Origin: Psychromonas sp. L1A2
Lineage (GTDB): Bacteria; Pseudomonadota; Gammaproteobacteria; Enterobacterales; Psychromonadaceae
NCBI RefSeq assembly: GCF_009828855.1
Contig: NZ_WUAG01000002.1
Location: forward strand, 1,736,001-1,800,000
Direction of reading: 5' to 3'
Length of the DNA: 64,000 nucleotides
The notes under the pieces were generated by a model. The model was not told the origin of the DNA. It was given only the letters and a program-made list of their open reading frames with translations, and searched no databases. Positions 18,217-26,424 of the stretch are shown here, piece after piece (the first letter of the stretch is position 1; the number at the start of each line of letters is the position of its first letter). The position numbers and the translations under genes were made by a program.

Positions 18217-19080
18217 ATGATTTACAGCATGACGGCGTTTGCACGCAAACAATTAAAAGGTGATTGGGGTACAGCAGTATGGGAAATCCGCTCTGTGAAC
18301 CAGCGTTATCTTGAGACATATTTTCGTTTACCAGAACAATTTCGTGGTTTAGAAGCTAAATTAAAAGAAACATTCCGACAACGTTTAGAGCGCGGAAAAA
18401 TCGAATGTAGTTTACGCTTTGAAACAAACTCAGAAAGTAGCTCATCATTAAGCATGAATAAAGAGTTAGCTGCCCAATTGATGCAAAATGCACAATGGGT
18501 TGTTGAACAAATGGGCTCGGGTTCAGTAAACCCTGTAGATATCTTAAAATGGCCGGGCGTGATGCAAGCACCAGAGCAAGATGCTGACGCGGTTAGTGCA
18601 GAATTAATGGCTGGTTTTCAAACAACTTTAAACGAGTTTGTTGAAGCGCGTGCCGCAGAAGGTGCAAACCTAGCAGTATTTATCGACCAACGTTTGGTAA
18701 GCATTGGCGAACAAGCCGCTAAAGTCCGTGACTTTATGCCTGAGGTACACGCTTGGCAAAAAGCACGTATTCTAAAAAAATTCGAAGATGCTAAAGTTGA
18801 TTTAGACAGCACACGTGTTGAACAAGAGCTGGTATTGTTAGCACAAAAATCAGACGTAGCAGAAGAGTTAGACCGTTTAGACTCTCACATTTCAGAAGCT
18901 CGCAACGTCCTCAAAAAAGGCGGTGCAGTAGGCCGCCGTTTAGACTTCATGATGCAAGAGTTTAACCGTGAAGCTAATACGCTAGGTTCAAAAGCAATCA
19001 ATACTGACATCACCGCCGCAGCGGTTGAGTGCAAGGTTTTAATTGAGCAAATGCGCGAGCAGGTACAAAACATAGAATGA
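18217..19080 (+). CDS. yicC: YicC-family endoribonuclease/stress protein
   Basis: YicC proteins (YicC_N plus DUF1732) are conserved bacterial proteins recently linked to endoribonuclease activity. The 287-residue product has the hallmark N-terminus MIYSMTAFARKQ, the WEIRSVNQRYLETYFRLPEQFR segment, and the C-terminal DUF1732 pattern: RLDSHISEARNVLKKGG, GRRLDFMMQEFNREANTLGSK and a late EQMREQVQNIE. An upstream in-frame ATG at 18148 would add 23 non-conserved residues. ATG at 18217, with AAAGGGGA before it, is the family start. The 3' end is a known integration site for mobile islands, and an integrase remnant begins 165 bases after the stop. Confidence 0.93.
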   Translation: MIYSMTAFARKQLKGDWGTAVWEIRSVNQRYLETYFRLPEQFRGLEAKLKETFRQRLERGKIECSLRFETNSESSSSLSMNKELAAQLMQNAQWVVEQMGSGSVNPVDILKWPGVMQAPEQDADAVSAELMAGFQTTLNEFVEARAAEGANLAVFIDQRLVSIGEQAAKVRDFMPEVHAWQKARILKKFEDAKVDLDSTRVEQELVLLAQKSDVAEELDRLDSHISEARNVLKKGGAVGRRLDFMMQEFNREANTLGSKAINTDITAAAVECKVLIEQMREQVQNIE

Positions 19081-19783
19081 TGTCCGAGAGGTTCTTTGAG
19101 GATTCTTATGTGTTTATTTTGTTGGTTTTATATTGTTTTGTTGTCCGTCGTAGTTCGTGTTGATGTGGCGGGTATGTTCTACTTCGGTTGATCGCGGGTG
19201 GGGGGTAACAGCCCTCCCTCTATTTAATTGGAGTGGATGCGCTAATGGGCAATCTAATAGCAAAAGAAATAGAAGCTAAAGCAAAGGGTAAGATTGGACG
19301 ATTCGCAGATGGGAGACTGCTTGTATTTTGTTTTCCCCAAATCTAGTAAGCCACATTGGATGCTATGGTTTACCTTCAATAAAAAATACAAAAAGATGAC
19401 GCTAGCTAAGTATACATATCTGTCTTTGGCTGATGATCGAACTACAGTACTTCTTAAAATGCAACACCTTCGTCAAGGTGTTAATCCCCTATTAGAAAAA
19501 CGTCTCATCGGTGAACAAATTACAATCGAAAAATTTGATGTTTTTTTGATGGTTGGCATTAAGGTAATGTAAAACGCTTAAAGCACCCTCTAACACTATC
19601 GCAAATACATTATGCCTATTATTGGCGAAATTAAACTTGATAGTATTAATGCCCGAGATGTCAGGCGAGTAATAACTTCAACTAATGATTCAGGGTGCTG
19701 AGATGGTCACTCCACGAAGGCATCGCAATGTGCCAAGATTGGATAAGTGTTCAGCAAATCAATCTAACCATGGAGTGACCAAA

Positions 19784-20811
19784 ATGAAATGTAGCGTAAT
19801 TAGTATCGACATAGCAAAGAATATTTTTCAAATATGTGTATTAGATGAAAACAGAAAAGTGCTGTTTAACAAAAAAGTAAAACGCTCTGAACTGTTACAC
19901 GAACTAAGACAATTTGAACCTACGTTAGTTGTGATGGAAGCTTGTTATAGCTCAAATCCATGGGGAAGAAGAATTGAAAAGCTAGGGCATACTGTCAGAT
20001 TAATTCCGCCTTTTATCGTTAAACCTTTTGTGATTGGCAATAAAAATGATGCTAATGACGCTCTCGCTATTGCTGAAGCCTCATTAAGACCAACAGTTCG
20101 TTTTGTTGCGGTTAAATCGACTGAGCAACAAGACATTCAATCACTACAACGGATTGCTGAACGATTGGTAAAAAAAAAGAACGGGTGACGTGAATCAGTT
20201 AAGAGGTTTATTGTCTGAGTACGGCGTAGTGGTTGGAACGGGTATCACGACTTTGATGAACGCAGTACCTGATATCGTTGAAGATGCGAATAATGAATTA
20301 ACGTCGATAGCACGCAGTTTTATCCTACGTATTTATCGTAATATACAACGAATAAGTGTTCAAATTGAAGCAGTGAAAACAGAGTTGATCGACCTAATTA
20401 AAGACAAAGATGAATATGCATTATTACAAAGCATACCAGGTATCGGGCCTATTATTTCAGCCGCTTTAATGGCATCAGTCGGTGATGCGGGAAGCCTTTA
20501 AAAATGGCAGGCAGCTAGCCGCTTGGATTGGCCTAACACCGACACAATATGCTAGTGGTGAAACAAATCGAATGGGTAAAATAAGTAAACGGGGCAATAG
20601 TTCGCTTAGAAAGTATCTAATTCATGGTGCGCGCACGGTACTGAACTGGTGTGAGAAAAAAGACGATGTATTGAGTTGTTGGCTGAAAACTCTAAAAGAG
20701 CAAATGCATGGGTGTAAAGCAGTGGTTGCTTTGGCGAATAAGCTAGCCAGAATAATTTGGTCGGTATTAACGACTAAACAGCCCTTTGATGTGACTAAAG
20801 CTTGTGCATAA
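19784..20811 (+). pseudogene. IS1111-type DEDD transposase, two frameshifts
   Basis: The N-terminal RuvC-like DEDD domain begins MKCSVISIDIAKNIFQ, with the first Asp in ISIDIAK, the Glu in VVMEACYSSNPW, and the paired Asps in GNKNDANDALAIAEA. The C-terminal Tnp_20 domain has LLQSIPGIGPIISAALMA and RQLAAWIGLTPTQYASGE, with KRGNSSLRKYLIHGAR. Two single-base frameshifts break it. One is in an A9 run at about 20170-20178 (LVKKKNG-stop versus RTGDVNQLRG). The other is at about 20496-20501 (GDAGSL-stop versus FKNGRQL). The serine of the recombinase C-terminal domain is in the intact third segment. As printed the protein is not made, unless slippage at the A9 run repairs the first break; the second would still remain. 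Confidence 0.85.
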
Positions 20812-21218
20812 TAAATCACAATGAACAGATAGAATATGAAAAACGATTTAATTAATCCACCACCCTAAACGGTAATAAGCATTGATGATTTAAAACGGTT
20901 TGTCTTATTCGGAACCTCAGCTGGACTTCTGCCTTTTAAGGCATAATGGGTGCAAAGGCGAGTAAGACTTCTTCTGGAATTCAGGAGGGCGCGGCTTCCC
21001 ATAAAGTAGCCATTAAGACGCCGGATATATGTCAAGAAACCGTTATCTCTATGATGTAAAGAGCAGTTTAGACAGAGGTGATTTATCGGCTAAAACGATC
21101 TGTACAAAAGACAAGTTTAATCAGGAAAACACCCCTTTATTAATAAGTGGGACGAGTCTTCTGTACATAATCGATTATTAAGCAGCAAATAAAAATCAAT
21201 CTAATCTTGATTTACAAA
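20812..21218 (+). ncRNA. Candidate bridge/seek RNA region of the IS1111-type element
   Basis: No protein is encoded between the transposase stop and the right-end repeat. IS1111-group elements carry their guide RNA in this 3' segment (established knowledge). Three short matches support it here. AGCTGGAC at 20919-20926 is the reverse complement of the right target flank GTCCAGCT (21233-21240). ATTCAGG at 20979-20985 equals the left flank plus junction base (19688-19694). GGGTGC at 20949-20954 equals the IS left end. A small hairpin (GCCTTTTAAGGC) lies between them. RNA ends and folding cannot be fixed by eye. Confidence 0.5.
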
Positions 21219-21904
21219 GAGTGACCATATAAGTCCAGCTATTTCTAATGATACATTAGGCTACTGCAAACAACTCTTTAATCACGGCATAAAGTTGGAC
21301 CTGCTAGACGCTAACCCAGCAAGTGCATTTACTGTAACGGATGCAGGTGTAAAGATAGAGCACTAAGTCTTGATGAGCTTAAGTTCTTCTTTGAAAAGGC
21401 GTGTGAGAATCGTGATAGCTTTAGTCGTGATAATTATTTAGCGTGTGCATTGCTGGTGGTATTAGGTGTTAGGAAAGGAGAGTTAACCGAAGCGTTATGA
21501 GAGGAGTTTGATTTAGAATAAGGCAAGTGGATTCTTCCTAAAGAGCGAAGTAAGTCAGGTGTTGGCATTATATGCCGTTATCTGAAGTCGTCTTAGAATG
21601 GCTTAAATATCTTCAAATAAAAGCCTGTGGATCAGGCTACGTATTTCCTCACCGTAGAAGAAGCAACCTCATAATCAAATAGGGATATGGAGCACATGAT
21701 TGATTTAAGTCGTACTTAACGAAGTCTACTCGCTGCACAAAGAACGCTCGGCCATGTGGCCGAACGTTCTCGAATCATAAGTTGAAAGGTGGAAGGGGTG
21801 TATGATCTATACGATTATGGTAAAGGGATTAGAAGCTATAGAAAAGTTAGCATTAACTTTGTTTACTGTAATAAATATATGAAATAAGTAGATCGTGTTG
21901 ATCT

Positions 21905-22429
21905 TTGTATTATCCATGCATCGGTAACCAAATCATTAATAATGCCAGAGATAATATACTGACATTATTTCTGGTCAACTTGTCATACCTACTTGATGTT
22001 GCTCTATAATATTTAATTCTAGAAAATACATTATCTACTAAGTGGAGATATTTATATAAGCGCCAATCAATGCTGCTTTTTTAAATATCTTGGCCATAAT
22101 TTCTTTTTAAGATGACTGTTTTACCTCCTTTAAACGCTACATAGTATCGAAATGGAGCACTGTCATAACCTTTGTCTGCAATAAAAACATTTACTTCTTT
22201 AAAGGTGGTCTACAAGACTTTCTGCATAAGTAATATCATGCCTCTGTCCTTCTGATAGTCCGAAGTAAATTGGTAAGAACCCGCTATCAACGACCAGATG
22301 AATCTTTGTTGAGTTTCCGCCTCGACTTTTTCCAATACACACACTATCTTGTGTGGCTACGTCTGTGCCATGTTGGTGAGGTCGAACGATTGAGTCATCG
22401 GCAAAGAACCAGTCAACAAAGATCAAAGC
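21905..22429 (-). pseudogene. IS5-family transposase remnant (3' part)
   Basis: On the minus strand the text reads WFFADDSIVRPHQHG, then SRGGNSTKIHLVVDSG, SEGQRHDITYAESLVDHL, FIADKGYDSAPFRYYV, WRLYKYLHLVDNVFSRIKYYRATSSRYDK. These are the DDE-domain blocks of IS5-group transposases. The N-terminal third is missing beyond 22429, and there is at least one stop (after RNYGQDI) and frame shifts. It abuts the end of the ion-channel gene, so the IS arrived at, or deletion stopped at, the 3' edge of the island operon. Confidence 0.75.
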
Positions 22430-22449
22430 GCCTTAACATCTTGTAGGTA

Positions 22450-23286
22450 TTATTTCTCAAGTCTTTTTTCTGCTGACCTTAGTAATTTTTCAATTTGCTC
22501 TGATTGTTTCTCTATTTGCATTGACAATTGATCGACCTTCTTTTCCAATTCTTCATTATTATCAAGTACCATTTCATCTATAAAAATTGCATTCGCAAGT
22601 GAGAGAGCAAAGAAGCTACCAAATATAATCACAGAAATTACAAATGTTCGAATTAAGTAATAATCAATAGATTTTACCGCTACAGATGCCGGTATTTCAT
22701 TCCATCCTTCGACAGTAAATAATGAAAAGACTGTATAAGCAGAAATAAGGGGATCTGCAAAGTGCTGGGGAATTGAATTACTAAAGAGTAAGTAGCCTAA
22801 AATAGAAAAGAAACTAACAAGTACAATTAGCATAATAAATATTGCTCTTGATGCTTTAAGCGCTTTTACGACACCACTGAGTACCTTTTCAAAATTGGGA
22901 ATTAGAGTGATAATTCTCAGTAATTTTATTAACCTAAATACTCTTAATATTGTTAGTGTTGATGTATTTGAATTTGGTATTGTAAATAGGATTAGGCTAG
23001 CGACTATCAATAAGAGGTCGAAAATATTCAAATAACTTTTGAAGAAGCTTATACCGAGGGATTTGAGCCTAAAGATAACTTCAATAAAAAAGATGAGATC
23101 AATTGAAAACTGTATTAAATTAATAAGTTCTTTCGAACCCCAATTTATTACGCCCTCAAGAAAAAACAAACTACATTGAATGATGATCAATACCGAAATG
23201 AGATTAATTGGAGAATCACTCTCCGTGGACCTAGTTATCTTTTTAGCATCCATAACTAGGTCATTTTTGTTATTGAAATTGAGCAT
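22450..23286 (-). CDS. Voltage-gated cation channel (BacNav-like)
   Basis: This 278-residue protein has six transmembrane helices and one pore, the size and form of NaChBac-type tetrameric channels. S4 (residues 111-127) has the charge ladder R115-x2-R118-x2-K121-x2-R124. The pore loop carries TVEGW at 191-195, matching the T-x-E-x-W filter class (BacNav TLESW; calcium-channel repeats often have x-x-EGW). The C-terminal tail (242-275, NNEELEKKVDQLSMQIEKQS) is a heptad-repeat coiled coil like the BacNav tetramerisation neck. Ion choice, Na+ or Ca2+, cannot be settled by eye. Its start overlaps the HNH gene's stop by one base (TAATG), so channel and nuclease-like protein are translationally coupled. 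It is the last gene of the island operon. Confidence 0.8.
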   Translation of the reverse strand: MLNFNNKNDLVMDAKKITRSTESDSPINLISVLIIIQCSLFFLEGVINWGSKELINLIQFSIDLIFFIEVIFRLKSLGISFFKSYLNIFDLLLIVASLILFTIPNSNTSTLTILRVFRLIKLLRIITLIPNFEKVLSGVVKALKASRAIFIMLIVLVSFFSILGYLLFSNSIPQHFADPLISAYTVFSLFTVEGWNEIPASVAVKSIDYYLIRTFVISVIIFGSFFALSLANAIFIDEMVLDNNEELEKKVDQLSMQIEKQSEQIEKLLRSAEKRLEK

Positions 23287-25082
23287 TAAACCACTAATTC
23301 TTTATTTTTTGTTAATAGCTGTAAAAACTGATTGGTATTTTTTACCTCTAAATCAATTTTAAGGAAATTAGCTAAATCATAAACTGATTGGTTTACATTT
23401 CTCTTTCCATGTATTGCATTTTGCATCTGCTCAGAAATACTTCTAAATTGTAATTTATCTTCAGCTAGTTTTTTAATACTGGCTTCTTCAAAAGCATCTG
23501 TATTCTCTTTTATTTGTTTGATTCTATAATCAAATACTTCGTTAACTCGTCTAGAACGCTTTTCTTCTTTCGCTGAGAATAAGTCCGCCTTATCTAATAG
23601 GTAGACAACAATTGTTGAAGCAACACCGCTGAGCATTGCTAGTGCGATGTCTTTGACGAAGTTATCAGGTAAAGCTTGAAGGATGGTGGCTTCGAAGTAA
23701 AATATTACAAATGTAACTACAGTCGAGGCAAATAACTTTAATATCGCATCCGCTTTTTCTGCAGATGACATCTCATCTTCTGTTTTGTTCAGTATTTTTA
23801 CTGCACCAACAAAAGCCGAGAAACCTTCTGAGATTATTTTCATTACTGATTTAAATAGTCCAGTAACAAGATTTAAGACTCCTTCAATGATGACTTTAAA
23901 AAAGTTACTACAAAAATCTTTTACTGCTTGACCTAACGTCGGCAGTATTTCTTTTTTGACATAAACCATTAGCCGAGAGAAACGAAATTTAATGCCTTCT
24001 ATCGTAGAGCTTTTACCAACACCTTCACTGAAACCAAATTTAATTGCATCATTGAGTTCGTAAAATAATGGTTTGATAAACATAATAATCGTGTGACCGA
24101 TAGCTTGATAAGCACTTTGCTCTGAAGCTTGTCCTCCTGCTTTCTTAGCTACCCCTGTTTTATCATTTTTTAGGTTGTCTAATGCTTTTTCCTGCGCCTT
24201 TCTATGAATTCTTTGTTCAGCGTTTTTTTGCTTTTTTACTCCTTCCTCTAATGTTTTATCTGTATGTTTTGACAATTTTTTAAACTGCTTTTCCTCCTCC
24301 GCGCTGAGCTTTATTCCTGCATTAATTGAATTTTTAAGTTCTCTTTTTTGATCTAACATATCAGAGAAATTTTTTGCTCCTTTTGCACGATTTAGGCTGT
24401 TTGATATCTCAATGAAGTTATGTTCTCCATCTGTTATCGCTTGTATATCAGAGTCGGAAATAAATGAGTTTTTGGCATACTTATCATTTATTTGTTTTAC
24501 TGGAACGATGTGATCAGTATCTGATGCTTTCCATTTTTGTCCTTTAGCTTTTGCGGTATTTTGTTTACGGTAAACAGTTACTTTACTCCCATCTGGATTT
24601 ACTTCTATTGAGCTATAAGCTTGCTTATTATCTCCAAAATGCTGATCTTTATTCTCTTCTAAATGCTCCCTTTTAGTCATCGTTTTTCTAACGTCTTTAT
24701 TGTACTCTCGAGGTGCACGCATTGCTTCAAGTTGTTGCTTGTTACTTAAAGATTGAGCGTTGATATCATAAGTTGAATAAGAGAAATCCTTAATTTCAGA
24801 CCATACTCTAGAGGCTGTTAAACCAGTCCGGTTTAATTTGAGGTTTTTATGGCTAATGATTCCATCTAAAATACTCAAACCAATAGGCGTAACTAGCTCA
24901 TCAATAACGCTATCTTTAGATTCAAAGTCTTGATAAATATTACTTAATACAGCTAATGAATCTTTTTGATCATAGAGTTCCATATCAATCATTACCTTAC
25001 TGACTTGTAAAGGTGATGCTTTAGCTAGAGCCTGTGTTATTTCATTTACCGTAAAACCTTTGATTTGGTATTTTTCGTCCAT
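23286..25082 (-). CDS. HNH-type nuclease-like membrane protein of the island operon
   Basis: This 598-residue protein is of no family I can name. An HNH-type core is visible at about 186-240: SDTDHIVPVKQI (Asp190-His191 as the metal and general-base pair), HNFIEISNSLNRAKGAKNF with the Asn residues, and the final Lys. A charged helical linker follows (250-315), then an amphipathic/hydrophobic stretch (385-430), and two transmembrane helices at about 446-469 and 472-495. The C-terminal 100 residues look like a small helical, possibly DNA-binding, domain (VYDLANFLKIDLEV). A nuclease domain tethered to the membrane beside an ion channel is unusual and suggests an effector. The start is ATG at 25082, eight bases behind the coiled-coil gene. 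Confidence 0.6.
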   Translation of the reverse strand: MDEKYQIKGFTVNEITQALAKASPLQVSKVMIDMELYDQKDSLAVLSNIYQDFESKDSVIDELVTPIGLSILDGIISHKNLKLNRTGLTASRVWSEIKDFSYSTYDINAQSLSNKQQLEAMRAPREYNKDVRKTMTKREHLEENKDQHFGDNKQAYSSIEVNPDGSKVTVYRKQNTAKAKGQKWKASDTDHIVPVKQINDKYAKNSFISDSDIQAITDGEHNFIEISNSLNRAKGAKNFSDMLDQKRELKNSINAGIKLSAEEEKQFKKLSKHTDKTLEEGVKKQKNAEQRIHRKAQEKALDNLKNDKTGVAKKAGGQASEQSAYQAIGHTIIMFIKPLFYELNDAIKFGFSEGVGKSSTIEGIKFRFSRLMVYVKKEILPTLGQAVKDFCSNFFKVIIEGVLNLVTGLFKSVMKIISEGFSAFVGAVKILNKTEDEMSSAEKADAILKLFASTVVTFVIFYFEATILQALPDNFVKDIALAMLSGVASTIVVYLLDKADLFSAKEEKRSRRVNEVFDYRIKQIKENTDAFEEASIKKLAEDKLQFRSISEQMQNAIHGKRNVNQSVYDLANFLKIDLEVKNTNQFLQLLTKNKELVV

Positions 25083-25090
25083 TATTACAC

Positions 25091-25975
25091 CTATGCAGCG
25101 ATTTCTTTAGCTTGAGTAAATAGTATTTTAGCTTGTTGAGTATCTTGTTCGGAAACCTCTCCTTGTTGCGATAGGTAACCTAGCTGTGACATTTGTTTAA
25201 GCACGATGGATAAATTAAAGAGAGATTGAAACTCTTCAATATGTGCTATTGGCATTAACTTAAAGTCTAATTTCTCAGTGAATATATTAGGGTTTAATCC
25301 CACTTGAATCATACGTTGAGAATTAATTCCGAACTCGAAGCGGTTTAATAAGTGAGTATAGTTTTGCACCAGTTCTTCGAAAAATTCAGACACGTTATCA
25401 ATTGAGTTAACGATTTGATCTATCTTTCCTAGCTGCGAGTTCATTTTACTGATTTCTTCATCAATACGTTTCTCTTCATCTTTGACCTGTTGAAGTGACT
25501 CTTTTGCTTTTTTGCGTGAGAAAAAACCAAGTGTTAGGATTGAAAATGCAACGTCTTTAAAAGACAGATTGTTAAAATCAATTTCAAATAACTTTGCTTT
25601 AGACTGCACACCTGTTTGTACTTTTATCTCTAAAATTTTGTCATCAAAGAATTCTTCAAAGTGGCTACCTGCTACTCGAATATTATGTATACGATTACCT
25701 AAACTAACAAAGCGAGGGAAATGTTCGTTATAGATATTATTCTTGTGGTAATTGATTGCTTTAAGCTTCGACTCAATAGAACTTATTTTGGAAGATACGG
25801 AGTTCTCATAATTACTTTTAGCTTTATCGTAGCGTTCCTTTATTTTTGCATGTAACTCCTCTGCTTCATTGAATTTATCTTTGCCAGTTATTCCATTCCA
25901 TACTTTTGAACAAGTAGATTTAACTTTATCCGCAACTCGAGAACATGCACTTATTATACTACTCCAAAATCCCAT
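25091..25975 (-). CDS. Coiled-coil protein of the island operon, unknown function
   Basis: The protein is 294 residues and not recognised. The N-terminus (MGFWSSIISACSRVADKVKS) is amphipathic and could bind a membrane. Residues 35-80 and 155-205 are strongly helical with heptad character (AKIKERYDKAKSNYENS; QQVKDEEKRIDEEISKMNSQ). A short hydrophobic patch, DVAFSILTLGFFSRKKA, lies between them. The C-terminus is helical and Gln-rich. It has no catalytic motif that I can see. It starts one base after the stop of the TerB-like gene and ends eight bases before the HNH gene, so it is an operon member, perhaps a scaffold or sensor. Confidence 0.55.
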   Translation of the reverse strand: MGFWSSIISACSRVADKVKSTCSKVWNGITGKDKFNEAEELHAKIKERYDKAKSNYENSVSSKISSIESKLKAINYHKNNIYNEHFPRFVSLGNRIHNIRVAGSHFEEFFDDKILEIKVQTGVQSKAKLFEIDFNNLSFKDVAFSILTLGFFSRKKAKESLQQVKDEEKRIDEEISKMNSQLGKIDQIVNSIDNVSEFFEELVQNYTHLLNRFEFGINSQRMIQVGLNPNIFTEKLDFKLMPIAHIEEFQSLFNLSIVLKQMSQLGYLSQQGEVSEQDTQQAKILFTQAKEIAA

Positions 25976-25976
25976 C

Positions 25977-26381
25977 TTAACCTCCTACCATTCTATAACC
26001 TTCACGTACTAGGTCGTTCATAGATAAAACCCAGCGTTCTATTTTCTTAACTTCATACTCAGCAAAGTCAAAAGCGATTGTTAACTTGTCCATAAATTTT
26101 CTTTCTGCTTCACAGATTTCTTCATCAGCTAATAGAATGCCAAATAACTCAATTAAAACTGCATGCTTGGTTGTACGCTCTGCTGTTGAAAATGCCGAAA
26201 TAGATTTCCGGATATGTTCATCTTCTACCTTCGCTTGGTACCCATGTAACTCACATTCGTGGACAAAAGAGTGGTAGATTTCTTCCTCTTCCTCTTTGAT
26301 TTGACCATTTAAACTCATTGAATGTTTGGCTAGGTTTAAAAAATCTTTTCGCTCATTTTTAGTTAATACATTTAAATACAT
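25977..26381 (-). CDS. TerB-like protein of the island operon
   Basis: This 134-residue, all-helical acidic protein resembles the TerB fold. The repeated pattern L-x-x-A-x-S-M-S-L-x-G-x-I-x-x-E-E-E (residues 14-33) and ELFGILLADEEICEAERKFM (about 84-103) match TerB's D-x3-E metal-binding helices. TerB domains are found in tellurite-resistance operons and in phage-defence and stress clusters, often beside membrane or nuclease partners. No telA or other ter gene is nearby, so tellurite resistance is not implied. The gap to the next gene is one base, showing tight cotranscription. Confidence 0.65.
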   Translation of the reverse strand: MYLNVLTKNERKDFLNLAKHSMSLNGQIKEEEEEIYHSFVHECELHGYQAKVEDEHIRKSISAFSTAERTTKHAVLIELFGILLADEEICEAERKFMDKLTIAFDFAEYEVKKIERWVLSMNDLVREGYRMVGG

Positions 26382-26424
26382 CTAAGTATCCTTGCTGAAT
26401 TTTTTATTTATTAGAAAGTGGTTA

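Larger units (their letters stand above)
19694..21232 (+). mobile_element. IS110-family (IS1111-type) insertion sequence, about 1.54 kb
   Basis: Bounds come from the interrupted integrase: removing 19694-21232 rejoins its frame with no duplication, as expected for IS110-family elements. Sub-terminal inverted repeats mark the IS1111 group: ATGGTCACTC at 19703-19712 and GAGTGACCAT at 21219-21228. A further copy (TGGAGTGACC, 19771-19780) lies just before the transposase start. A transposase pseudogene and a non-coding 3' part of about 420 bases lie within. Confidence 0.85.
19245..21886 (+). pseudogene. Tyrosine integrase pseudogene, split by an IS1111-type element
   Basis: The pieces assemble into one P4-type integrase. 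The N-terminal DUF4102 arm domain is at 19245-19572 (KAKGKIGRFADG, then HWMLWFTF, MTLAKYTYLSLAD), with a frameshift near 19310. Its core-binding domain is at 19611-19693 (IIGEIKLDSINARDVRRVI, TNDSG). After the insertion, 21233 onward gives PAISNDTLGYCKQLFNHGIKL, then SLDELKFFFEKACE, LVVLGVRKGELTEAL with the catalytic Arg, GKWILPKERSKSG, and near the end NHKLKG and VYDLYDY with the catalytic Tyr. Several stops and frameshifts make it inactive. Joining 19693 to 21233 restores the frame across the insertion (GAT TCA GGT CCA GCT). Confidence 0.85.

Noticed and set aside
19081..19244. A tRNA or tmRNA gene just after yicC as the island's attachment site.
   Set aside because: No cloverleaf arms, T-loop or CCA end could be found; the yicC 3' end itself is the more likely site.
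25977..26381. A tellurite-resistance operon, from the TerB-like protein.
   Set aside because: No terA, terC, terD/E/Z or telA gene is nearby; the TerB fold alone does not imply tellurite resistance.
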